DNA from: CAYXVU01 sp964468725
Lineage (GTDB): Bacteria; Acidobacteriota; Blastocatellia; UBA7656
Direction of reading: 5' to 3'
DNA: 30,139 nucleotides
NCBI GenBank assembly: GCA_964468725.1
Contig: CAYXVU010000055.1
Span: 1-30,139 of the forward strand
The translations under genes and the position numbers were made by a program. Shown piece after piece: positions 23,310 to 30,139 of this stretch; position 1 is the stretch's first letter; every line of letters starts with the position of its first letter. The notes beneath the pieces are model-generated. The model worked only from the letters and a program-made list of their open reading frames with translations, was not told the origin of the DNA and did not search any database.

Positions 23310-24299
23310 TTATGGCCGAACCTGTAGATCTTCCAGCGCGCGTTGAACGTAGGGTTTCACCATCTGTTTACGCCAATTCATCAGGAAATCTGTGTTATCA
23401 AGCGGGCGCGCCTTCAAATAACATACGTCCGCCGCTGCGCGGATTTCATCCGTACTCAAGCCCTTTCCAACTAACATCTGTTCGGCTTCTGTGACGCGAA
23501 TAGGTGATGGAGCGACGCCGCCCAATACTAATCGCGCCTCTTTGATGGCTCCGCTGTTTTCCCGTACGAGCGCAACCGCAACGCCGAGTACGGGAAAATC
23601 GAAAGTGCCCCGCCTTCGCAGTTTTTTGTAAGTCGCGGTTACGCCATTGACCGGCGGCAGATGAATCTCCGTCAACAATTCGTCGGGTCTTTTATGGAGA
23701 TAGTTGATCCCGTCGTGGTTGTACAGACCTGCGGCATCCACCAGGCGCTCGCCCAACGTCGAGACCAGTTTCACACGTGCCCCTAAGGCAACCATAACCG
23801 GCACGAGGTCGCTCGATTGCACTGCCCAGCATTTGGAGCTGCTCGGCGCAACCCAGCAGGTGTCGCCGTCCTTTTTCATGCAGAAGTTGATGCCCCGCCG
23901 CCACTCATAATTTTGATCGTAATAATTGCAGCGTGTATCGAGGAGTAGGTTACCGCCGATTGTTCCCATATTTCTGAGCAGGGGAGTTGAAATGAGTTTG
24001 GCGGATTCGGCAACGACCGGATAATCGCGCTTGACGATTTCATGCTCATGAAGATCGGTCAAAATCACGGCTGCGCCAATAACCAATCCCGTCTTGCCAT
24101 CGCCGCGAATCTCCCGCAACGCGTTGATGTGGTTGATCGAAATAACGGTCTTTGGTGTCTGTTGTCGGCGCTTCATGTTGGGATAGAGGTCTGTTCCACC
24201 TGCAACGAACATCGCATCCGGGCCTTGATCGGCCATCATCTTCACTGCCTCGCGTACCTCTTTCGGCATGCGGTAGGAAAATTTCGGTAGTCTCATCAT
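23310..24299 (-). CDS. hcrB: FAD-binding subunit with extra [4Fe-4S] site, HcrB-like (4-hydroxybenzoyl-CoA reductase beta family)
   Basis: This 329-residue xanthine-oxidase-family FAD subunit has both FAD signatures intact (FVAGGTDLYPNMKRR at about 31-45 and MGTIGGNLLLDTRC at about 111-124). After the second comes an insertion with four cysteines: C124, C140, C148 and C157 (RCNYYDQ, FCMKKDGDTC, SSKCWAVQ). The spacings 16, 8 and 9 equal those I recall for the ligands of the extra [4Fe-4S] cluster in Thauera 4-hydroxybenzoyl-CoA reductase beta. That enzyme dehydroxylates 4-hydroxybenzoyl-CoA reductively using low-potential electrons. The cofactor is well supported; the substrate is inference. 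The CoxM at 6262-7125 lacks this insertion. GAGGAA lies about 11 bases before the ATG. It is the last gene of the cluster. Confidence 0.88.
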   Translation of the reverse strand: MMRLPKFSYRMPKEVREAVKMMADQGPDAMFVAGGTDLYPNMKRRQQTPKTVISINHINALREIRGDGKTGLVIGAAVILTDLHEHEIVKRDYPVVAESAKLISTPLLRNMGTIGGNLLLDTRCNYYDQNYEWRRGINFCMKKDGDTCWVAPSSSKCWAVQSSDLVPVMVALGARVKLVSTLGERLVDAAGLYNHDGINYLHKRPDELLTEIHLPPVNGVTATYKKLRRRGTFDFPVLGVAVALVRENSGAIKEARLVLGGVAPSPIRVTEAEQMLVGKGLSTDEIRAAADVCYLKARPLDNTDFLMNWRKQMVKPYVQRALEDLQVRP

Positions 24300-24340
24300 A
24301 ACGCGATAATTCCTCTGTTGTGTGTCCGTATGAAATTGAA

Positions 24341-25345
24341 CTATTGCGAAGTCTCGCCGGAGTACTTCATCACCATCTCCGGCACAACCGGTTCGCCGGT
24401 GAAGAAGCTGCGCTCAACGCCTCGCGTAATCGCCCAACGATGCAGCCACGATATCCCTGCCGCACCGGTGAAGGTATCCGGCGATTGATGGGCTTTATCG
24501 GTCAAAGCTTCTTCCAAAGTGATGAATTGATAACCTCGCTTTTTGTACATACGAAACAGGTCGTCGAGATAATCGGCATTGATCGAGTTCGCATGGATCA
24601 GCAAGATTTGCTTCATCTCGTAGCCGAAGAGCGCGACGGATTGCTTTTCATAATACTCAGTCACTGCTTCCATGTAGGGAACGTAAGCGGCTCCGATCTG
24701 TTTAAGCATGGCTTGATCGTTGCTCACTATTGCTTTGTCGTAGGCGCGCGCAAAAATCCAATCCGAGTTATCAATGGTCACCGGCGCAATCGTATAGCCA
24801 CGCCCTTTCAAGAAAGCTTCGAATTGATGTTTGATCGCCAATTCCCTCCCCGTGTGTAAAAACGGATGGCGAAAATAATGTAGCGACTTCCCTTTCGTTG
24901 CCAGCAACGCCTTCGTCACCTCTTCGCCGCGCATCACGGTCTCTTGAAACTCGGCAAGGGGCGTGCGATTGAGCGAGGGATGCGAATAGGTGTGATTGCC
25001 AAGCTCTAACCCGGCCTCCACCCATTTTCGCAGCACAGCAACGCGCGCCTCATTGCGCTGGTTATCATCCAGCAACTTATTTTCGTTGACAAAGCCGATG
25101 GCCGGAACTCGGTCTGCGCGAATATGGCGAAGCAACTTATCGGTGATGTCATTCCAAGTCTTCAAATCCCTGCGGCTCGAAGCTACCGGCAAGTCATCAA
25201 TCGTGATGGCGACGACGCGCTGCGGCTTCGGGTTTGCAGTTGAAGGTTGCGCCCTCACACTATCAAGCAGCGGAGCGAGAACAAAGCAAACCAGCATCAT
25301 TGTTAAGAGTGAAATTCGCCACATCTTCTCCAATCTCTTTCCCAT
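24341..25345 (-). CDS. Secreted polysaccharide deacetylase family protein (NodB domain)
   Basis: This 334-residue protein has an N-terminal signal or anchor (basic start MGKRLEKMWR, then a hydrophobic core to about residue 32). The NodB homology motifs are in order: TIDDLP (metal-binding Asp pair, about 48-53), GNHTYSHPSLN with the H-x-x-x-H metal ligands, RHPFLHTG, DNSDWIFA and LLIHANS. These suggest a metal-dependent carbohydrate esterase family 4 de-N-acetylase acting outside the cytoplasm; the substrate is unknown. It lies between the large and FAD subunit genes of the second molybdenum hydroxylase, 41 bases before the latter, which is unexpected for an exported enzyme. The first ATG, with AGGAAGAAAG upstream, is the likelier start. 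Confidence 0.88.
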   Translation of the reverse strand: MGKRLEKMWRISLLTMMLVCFVLAPLLDSVRAQPSTANPKPQRVVAITIDDLPVASSRRDLKTWNDITDKLLRHIRADRVPAIGFVNENKLLDDNQRNEARVAVLRKWVEAGLELGNHTYSHPSLNRTPLAEFQETVMRGEEVTKALLATKGKSLHYFRHPFLHTGRELAIKHQFEAFLKGRGYTIAPVTIDNSDWIFARAYDKAIVSNDQAMLKQIGAAYVPYMEAVTEYYEKQSVALFGYEMKQILLIHANSINADYLDDLFRMYKKRGYQFITLEEALTDKAHQSPDTFTGAAGISWLHRWAITRGVERSFFTGEPVVPEMVMKYSGETSQ

Positions 25346-25479
25346 AAAATCGTCTTTCTTCCTCGCTCAATCTTCTTTGCACCTCACGGTGTCATAAATT
25401 ACCGCCAGTTTCCCCCAACAGATCGTAAGCTAGAGGATAGGCTTTGCTTTTCCCTGCCGTCGGTTAGGCGATTCCGTCA

Positions 25480-27906
25480 TCAATCTTTCACATGCACGGC
25501 GACACGCGGCATCTCTCGACCGTCGCCGCCTTCGGCGGGCGTCAGCATACGGAGCGGCTCAGGCCATTCGACTTCGGGAATCGCTTTCGGCCCGTAGCGC
25601 CCCTCTTTGCCCTGCGCTTTGGCGCGCAAGGCTGCCAATACCTTCTCCGGCGTTGCTGGCACTTCATCAATTCGCACGCCGACAGCATCGTAAATGGCAT
25701 TGACGACGACCGGCGGAATCGGCAGTAGCGGCCCTTGCCCAACCTCTTTCGCACCGAACGGGCCATTCGGGTCGGGGTCTTCGATCAAGTAGGTCTTCAC
25801 ATCACACATCTCTAACGTCGTCGGACTCTTATACTCCAACATCGAAGGGATTTTATGCACCACGTTGCGATTGGTACGATAAGCCATCTCTTCCATCAAC
25901 GCTTCGCCGAGTCCCATATAGACGCTGCCTTCGACCTGCCCCATCACCAGCACAGGATTGATGGATTTACCGATGTCGTGCGCGATCCAAATGCGTTCGA
26001 CCATGACGATGCCGGTTTCGGGATCAACATCCACTTCGGCAACCGCAGCCGAATAGCTATAGGCAGGCGAAGGGCCGACGCCCGCGCCTTTGAATCTACC
26101 CGGCGAACGCGGCGGCGTATAAGAACCGACAGTGCCAATCGTTCCGAATTTCGCTTCGGCGATTTGCACCGCTTCGGCGAAACTCATGCCGATCTCCGGG
26201 TTCTCAACATCGAAGGCGCGGCGCTCAGCAAAAGCGATGTTCTCAATCGGCACATTCAGCTTCTCTGCCACCGCCATTGTCAACAACTCGCGCGCCCGTT
26301 CCGCCGCTTGCAAGGCGGCATTACCCGTCATCAAGGTAACGCGGCTCGAATAACTGCCGAGGTCAACCGGCGTCAAGTCAGTGTCTGCCGTCAGCACGCG
26401 AATATCGAACGGGTCAATGCCCAACACTTCGGCAACGATGTAGGCCAACACCGAATCCGAACCTTGCCCGACATCCGTCGAGCCACACATCACGCAGACG
26501 CCGCCTTGTCGGTCGAGCCGCAACTGCACTCCCGAATGCGGCATATTGTTCCAATAGATGGGCAAGCCTGCGCCGGATAAGTACGAGCCGCAGGCAATGC
26601 CAATGCCCTTGCCATACGGCAGCTTGCGAAACTTATTCTTCCAATCCGAGCCTTCGACCACCTTATCAATGCATCGCCCCAACCCCATGCTGCCGACGCG
26701 CAGGTAGTTTGCAGTCACCGTATGAGCCGGTGCGAGGTGCTCTTTCCGCATCTCCGCCGGGTCGAGTCCGAGCCGTTCGGCGATCTTGTCGAGATGAACT
26801 TCCAAAGCGAAGCGCGGTTGCGGCGTGCCATGCCCGCGTTTCGGGCCGCACGGCGGTTTGTTGGTAAAAGCGCGCAGCCCTTCGAATTTATAGCGCGGCA
26901 CTTCGTAGGTCACGGTCTGCAACGCGCCGGTGTAAAAGGTGCTGGCCACGCCATAGCTGCCATACGCGCCGCCGTCGAGCAACGAGCGAAAGTGCAGAGC
27001 CGTAATCGAGCCGTCTTTTTTCACCCCTGTCTTCACCCACATCAAGACGGGATGGCGACCGCGATGGCAATAGAAGACCTCTTCGCGCGTCAGGGTGATC
27101 TTCACAGGTCGCCCGGTCAACATGGCTAATTTGGAAACCGCGACTTCGTGATTGAAAGGGTCGGTTTTGCCGCCGAAGCCGCCGCCGTTGGGTGTCGCAA
27201 TGACGCGTATATGACTGGCAGGCAACTCCAGCGTCTTCGCAAGAGCGCGATGCACATAATGCGGCGTCTGCGTCGAAGACCAAATCGTCAGCTTACCATC
27301 GTGATCGAAGTGCGCCACCGCCGCATGCTGCTCCATCGGCAAGTGGGTGTTGCCTTCGTAAAAGTAGAGGCCTTCGTCAATGGCATCAGCTTCGGCGAAG
27401 CCTTCATCAAGGTCGCCAAATTCGAGAGCGACTTTTTTGTGGATATTGCCGCCGTCTCCGTAATCGTGAATGCGTGGCTCCTGCGTGTTGATCGCATCTT
27501 TGATGTCGGTGATGGTTTCGAGCGGTTCATATTCGACTTCGATCAAATCCATCGCTTCGAAAGCCGTGTCTTCGTCAATCGCGGCAATCGCGGCAACCGG
27601 GTCGCCGATGAATCGCACTTTCTCGATGCAGAGCGCGTGTTCGTCCTGGCTGACGGGCAGGATGCCATAGGGGATGGGCAAATCTTTGCCGGTGATGACG
27701 GCGACGACGCCGGGCAGCGCGAGGGCTTTCGACACATCGAGCCGCTTGATGAGCGCGTGCGGCACATGGCTGCGAAGCATCTTGCTGTAGAGCATGCGCG
27801 GCAGAGCGATGTCATCGGCAAACTTCGTCTGCCCGGTGCATTTCATTCGCGCGTCAACTTTGCGAAAGGGTTTTCCAATAACCTTTGTCGGTTTTTCGTT
27901 GTTCAT
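25480..27906 (-). CDS. Molybdopterin-binding large subunit, HcrA-like (xanthine oxidase family)
   Basis: This 808-residue large subunit has the N-terminal ald/xan a/b hammerhead region (KCTGQTKFADDIALPRMLYSKMLRS), GGGFGGKTDP at about 241-250 and an active-site loop CGPKRGHGTPQPRFALE from about 353. GSTDVGQGSD follows near 480, and the C-terminal GPFGAKEVGQGPLLP carries the conserved Glu. The loop differs from AYRGAGR of the coxL at 7148-9499, so the two enzymes are not recent paralogues and probably use different substrates. It likely forms a heterotrimer with the FAD/[4Fe-4S] subunit at 23310-24299 and the [2Fe-2S] subunit at 28576-29106. It starts 6 bases after the Uma2 stop with only a weak ribosome-binding site, which suggests translational coupling. 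Confidence 0.9.
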   Translation of the reverse strand: MNNEKPTKVIGKPFRKVDARMKCTGQTKFADDIALPRMLYSKMLRSHVPHALIKRLDVSKALALPGVVAVITGKDLPIPYGILPVSQDEHALCIEKVRFIGDPVAAIAAIDEDTAFEAMDLIEVEYEPLETITDIKDAINTQEPRIHDYGDGGNIHKKVALEFGDLDEGFAEADAIDEGLYFYEGNTHLPMEQHAAVAHFDHDGKLTIWSSTQTPHYVHRALAKTLELPASHIRVIATPNGGGFGGKTDPFNHEVAVSKLAMLTGRPVKITLTREEVFYCHRGRHPVLMWVKTGVKKDGSITALHFRSLLDGGAYGSYGVASTFYTGALQTVTYEVPRYKFEGLRAFTNKPPCGPKRGHGTPQPRFALEVHLDKIAERLGLDPAEMRKEHLAPAHTVTANYLRVGSMGLGRCIDKVVEGSDWKNKFRKLPYGKGIGIACGSYLSGAGLPIYWNNMPHSGVQLRLDRQGGVCVMCGSTDVGQGSDSVLAYIVAEVLGIDPFDIRVLTADTDLTPVDLGSYSSRVTLMTGNAALQAAERARELLTMAVAEKLNVPIENIAFAERRAFDVENPEIGMSFAEAVQIAEAKFGTIGTVGSYTPPRSPGRFKGAGVGPSPAYSYSAAVAEVDVDPETGIVMVERIWIAHDIGKSINPVLVMGQVEGSVYMGLGEALMEEMAYRTNRNVVHKIPSMLEYKSPTTLEMCDVKTYLIEDPDPNGPFGAKEVGQGPLLPIPPVVVNAIYDAVGVRIDEVPATPEKVLAALRAKAQGKEGRYGPKAIPEVEWPEPLRMLTPAEGGDGREMPRVAVHVKD

Positions 27907-27912
27907 GGCCCG

Positions 27913-28563
27913 TTATTTCTTTCGAGATTTGTTGATCTTTTTCCGTTGTGACCGAGGCGGGGTTTGCGCTGACAAAGCATCGAGCGCTTCATCGGGGGTC
28001 GGTAAAAATCGGTTCGTCTTAGGGTTAAAGAGCCGCAGCGTCTTGCCGGTATCAACAATCTCCAATTCCAGAACTTCACTGCGAACGCGCCCCGCGTGTA
28101 CCGCAATCTCGACGTATCGAGCCTCTTCCAAACGGTAGGCGATAAGGGGTTCGCTCAGGTAATCGTATTCCGGGTCGAAAATGAAATACTCTTGCACACC
28201 CAATTCGGCATAGAGTTGCCATTTGGTCTGTAAATCATCGCGCCAGGTCGCGCGCGATGATAACTCAAAAACCACAGCGGGAGGCTGCCCCTCTTCCCAC
28301 AAGAGAAAAACGCGCCGGTTGGCCTTTTTCACGCCGCGAACGATGAAAACATCCGGGGCAATACATTTTTTCGGATTGCCTTTTTCGTAATAGATCAGCA
28401 GATTGCCGGTGACATACCATTCCGGCTCATCCCGAAAGTGAAATTTCAGCGCGCCAATCAGATTGACCATCAACTCACGATGCGTGTCGGATTCCGCCAT
28501 CGGCTTGCCATCGCTTTCCGGATAGTACATTGCAGATTGGGGAGTGGTCATTTGCACGCTCAT
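27913..28563 (-). CDS. Uma2 family (DUF820) putative PD-(D/E)xK nuclease-fold protein
   Basis: This is a 216-residue Uma2-type protein. The family core is visible: HRELMVNLIGALKFHF, CIAPDVFIVRG with the Asp of the nuclease fold, PPAVVFELSS with the Glu, and TKWQLYAELGVQEYFIFDPE. The PD-(D/E)xK-like residues (Asp in PDV, Glu in FELSS) are kept. The tail is Lys/Arg-rich (PRSQRKKINKSRKK). Uma2 proteins are abundant in cyanobacteria, Chloroflexi and related soil bacteria; their role is unproven. It sits tightly between the [2Fe-2S] gene (12-base gap, GAGGTAAGCT before its ATG) and the large-subunit gene (6-base gap), so it is read as part of the hydroxylase operon. Confidence 0.88.
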   Translation of the reverse strand: MSVQMTTPQSAMYYPESDGKPMAESDTHRELMVNLIGALKFHFRDEPEWYVTGNLLIYYEKGNPKKCIAPDVFIVRGVKKANRRVFLLWEEGQPPAVVFELSSRATWRDDLQTKWQLYAELGVQEYFIFDPEYDYLSEPLIAYRLEEARYVEIAVHAGRVRSEVLELEIVDTGKTLRLFNPKTNRFLPTPDEALDALSAQTPPRSQRKKINKSRKK

Positions 28564-28575
28564 AGCTTACCTCGC

Positions 28576-29106
28576 TCAATCGCAGCCGTGAACCGCTTCG
28601 CGCGAAATTTCGATGGCTTCGCCGCGCAGACGTGCTGCCGCTAGTTCGACGGCTTCATAGATTTTGATGTAGCCGGTGCAGCGGCAGAGATTGCCCGCCA
28701 ATGCTTCGCGGATTGTATCGCGGTCGGGGTGCGGGTTGCGTTCGAGCAGTTCTTTCGCGGTGAGCAAAAACCCCGGTGTGCAATAGCCGCATTGCGCTGC
28801 GCCGAGGTCTGCGAAAGCGATTTGCAGCGGGTGAAGTTCGGGGCCTTCGGCCATGCCTTCGATGGTGAGGACGCGGCGGCCTTCCATCTCCACTCCTAAC
28901 GCCAGGCAGGAGAGAATCGGCACACCGTCTACCAACACGGCGCAGGTTCCGCATTCGCCGAGTTCGCAGCCGTGTTTGGTTCCGGTCAAGTTCATATCTT
29001 CGCGTAAGACTTCGAGCAGCGTTTTATGCGGCGCAAAAGCAACGTCGCACTCTTCGCCATTGACGTGCAGTCGGAGTAAGACTTTATCGGGTACGGGTTC
29101 TGCCAT
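28576..29106 (-). CDS. [2Fe-2S] small subunit, HcrC-like
   Basis: This 176-residue protein has two [2Fe-2S] sites: C47, C52, C55 and C67 (GCELGECGTCAVLVDG...SC), then C106, C109, C141 and C143 (CGYCTPG and NLCRCTGY). All eight ligands are present. It transfers electrons between the Mo centre and the FAD subunit. It is longer at the C-terminus than the coxS product (ends EISREAVHGCD). It is the first gene of the second molybdenum hydroxylase cluster. Its ribosome-binding site is weak (AGAGCG before the ATG). Confidence 0.92.
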   Translation of the reverse strand: MAEPVPDKVLLRLHVNGEECDVAFAPHKTLLEVLREDMNLTGTKHGCELGECGTCAVLVDGVPILSCLALGVEMEGRRVLTIEGMAEGPELHPLQIAFADLGAAQCGYCTPGFLLTAKELLERNPHPDRDTIREALAGNLCRCTGYIKIYEAVELAAARLRGEAIEISREAVHGCD

Positions 29107-29174
29107 AGATTCGCTCTTTCAAAAGATGAATGCTTGCCTGAAGGATTCCGGGTCAGACGCGATCAGGCGGCCTC

Positions 29175-29195
29175 ATGTAAACAGAGAGATTACAT
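29175..29195. promoter_or_regulatory. Inverted repeat upstream of the second hydroxylase cluster
   Basis: ATGTAA (29175-29180), 9 bases, TTACAT (29190-29195) form an inverted repeat about 70-90 bases before the first gene of the cluster. Its size and form suit a dimeric regulator, but no good -35/-10 pair stands beside it. Confidence 0.35.
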
Positions 29196-29383
29196 CAAAG
29201 GTCGGAGATTTCCCAAACCGGAACGTCACGCCGCGTGCGTCATTGAGGGAGAGGAACAGTGGCGCAATGCCGCAGGTGGAGAAATCCGGCGAGCAGTGGC
29301 AAGGCGACGGTAGCCCAATCTTTCAAGGTCGGGTTTAGCCGTGCCATCCGTGATCGCATCGAGGTAACGACGACGGAGCTTCG

Positions 29384-30106
29384 TTAGGAGTCGCCTGCCT
29401 CGTCAGGGTCATCGAGTTGTGCCAGCAGGTCTTTCATCTCTAATGTCTTGGCGAGGGTGCGAGCGGTTTCAAGGTGATTGGCTCTCTCTGTATCTGATGT
29501 GACGCGGACGAGTCGCCAATGCGTCCAAGCGATTGAGTAGCGATCAGAAATCTTCTCATACATCAGCATCGCGGTTGCATAACACCGCCTCGCCTCCTCA
29601 TTGTCGGACTTGCGATAGGCCAAGTCGCCGAGGCTACGAATGCAGTTGGCCTCGCCTAACGCCGATCCCACTTTCTGATAGAGCGGCCTCGCCTCCTCAT
29701 AACACCGCCTCGCCTCCTCATTGTCGGATTGAATGTAGGCCAAGTCGCCGAGGCTACGAATGCAGTTGGCCTCGCCTAACGCCGATCCCACTTTCTGATA
29801 GAGCGGCCTCGCCTCCTCATAACACCGCCTCGCCTCCTCATTGTCGGACTTGCGATAGGCCAAGTCGCCGAGGCTACGAATGCAGTTGGCCTCGCCTAAC
29901 GCCGATCCCACTTTCTGATAGAGCGGCCTCGCCTCCTCATAACACCGCCTCGCCTCCTCATTGTCGGATTGAATGTAGGCCAAGTCGCCGAGGCTACGAA
30001 TGCAATCGGCAGCATTTTTCTCCTCATTATTACTGCGAGCCTTCGTTATCGTTTGCTCAATGATTGCTTTGCTTCCTATGCCGGTAAGTAATCGGACGGA
30101 AATAGA
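29384..30106 (-). CDS. TPR repeat protein, start missing (partial or frameshifted)
   Basis: This frame encodes a tetratricopeptide-like protein with a 40-residue period: repeats of GSALGEANCIRSLGDLAY, then RKS or IQS, then DNEEARRCYEEARPLYQKV. A diverged last repeat (MLMYEKISDRYSIAWTHWRLVRV) and an acidic tail (LAQLDDPDEAGDS) end it. Such TPRs mediate protein-protein contacts. The frame is open back to a TAA at 30107-30109, giving plausible coding upstream of the repeats (RLLTGIGSKAIIEQTITKARSNNEEKNAADC), but it contains no ATG, GTG or TTG until a TTG inside a repeat at 29983. The 5' end is therefore probably lost to a frameshift or truncation, or lies in another frame near 30100. An ATG at about 30125 is in a different frame. 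Confidence 0.6.
   Translation of the reverse strand, partial: SISVRLLTGIGSKAIIEQTITKARSNNEEKNAADCIRSLGDLAYIQSDNEEARRCYEEARPLYQKVGSALGEANCIRSLGDLAYRKSDNEEARRCYEEARPLYQKVGSALGEANCIRSLGDLAYIQSDNEEARRCYEEARPLYQKVGSALGEANCIRSLGDLAYRKSDNEEARRCYATAMLMYEKISDRYSIAWTHWRLVRVTSDTERANHLETARTLAKTLEMKDLLAQLDDPDEAGDS
29579..30004 (-). repeat. 120-bp tandem repeat array within the TPR gene
   Basis: About 3.5 copies of a 120-bp unit lie in direct tandem, identical at the nucleotide level except for a 7-base window. That window alternates between two versions (encoding Arg-Lys or Ile-Gln), giving an A-B-A-B order and a 240-bp higher-order period. Identity extends over synonymous positions, so the expansion is recent or maintained by gene conversion. 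Confidence 0.95.
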
Positions 30107-30139
30107 TTAAACTATGTTTTGTCATGGGCAAAATCAAAA

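Noticed and set aside
29533..30063. Plus-strand frame of 176 codons and CRISPR-like periodicity
   Set aside because: It is antisense to the TPR gene, and the 120-bp repeats are contiguous coding repeats without spacers, so this is not a CRISPR array.

Overview
The window is about 30 kb of moderate-GC (about 52-55%) bacterial DNA. It encodes roughly 19 recognisable protein genes and no rRNA or tRNA that I could see. The gene mix (paired Tat-exported DUF1800/DUF1501 proteins, a long BNR-repeat secreted protein, a VWFA-related secreted protein, bactofilin, two xanthine-oxidase-family molybdenum hydroxylases, a Uma2 protein and a 40-residue-period TPR protein) suggests Acidobacteriota, perhaps Blastocatellia. 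That assignment is inference from gene content only. The first ~716 bases do not fit: they are extremely GC-rich and carry an internal piece of a sulfatase gene on the minus strand. They probably come from another genome, either a chimeric assembly join or a very recent insertion.

Layout. 1-716: sulfatase fragment. 767-1717 (+): secreted ChaN-like protein. 1834-5400 (-): dienelactone hydrolase and a large secreted BNR/Asp-box protein. 5617-10066 (-): a coxS-coxL-coxM-coxG operon for a form II CO-dehydrogenase-like molybdenum hydroxylase. 10442-12721 (-): secreted VWA-domain protein, followed by a clear terminator at 10344-10378. 12983-17479 (-): DUF1800, DUF1501 and a fused PabB-PabC aminodeoxychorismate synthase/lyase. 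17781-20662 (+): a disordered-tail protein with a probable double-psi beta-barrel, an orphan E1-alpha ThDP dehydrogenase subunit and a secreted hypothetical protein. 20812-22861 (-): a winged-helix (possibly AlkZ-related) protein, bactofilin and Hsp20, the last with a strong promoter and a strong terminator. 23310-29106 (-): a second molybdenum hydroxylase cluster. 29384-30106 (-): a TPR protein built of almost identical 120-bp repeats, with no usable start codon.

The second hydroxylase cluster is the most interesting part. Its FAD subunit carries four cysteines at spacings 16, 8 and 9, which is what I recall for the extra [4Fe-4S] cluster of the beta subunit of 4-hydroxybenzoyl-CoA reductase. 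The three enzyme genes are interleaved with a Uma2-family gene and a secreted polysaccharide-deacetylase-like gene, all on one strand. No Moco-insertion chaperone genes accompany either hydroxylase.

No transcription factor gene is obvious. Regulation is visible only as promoter-like sequences, palindromes that could be operators (17731-17746, 22951-22961, 29175-29195) and several intergenic hairpins. All functional calls are from reading protein motifs by eye; no database search was possible.
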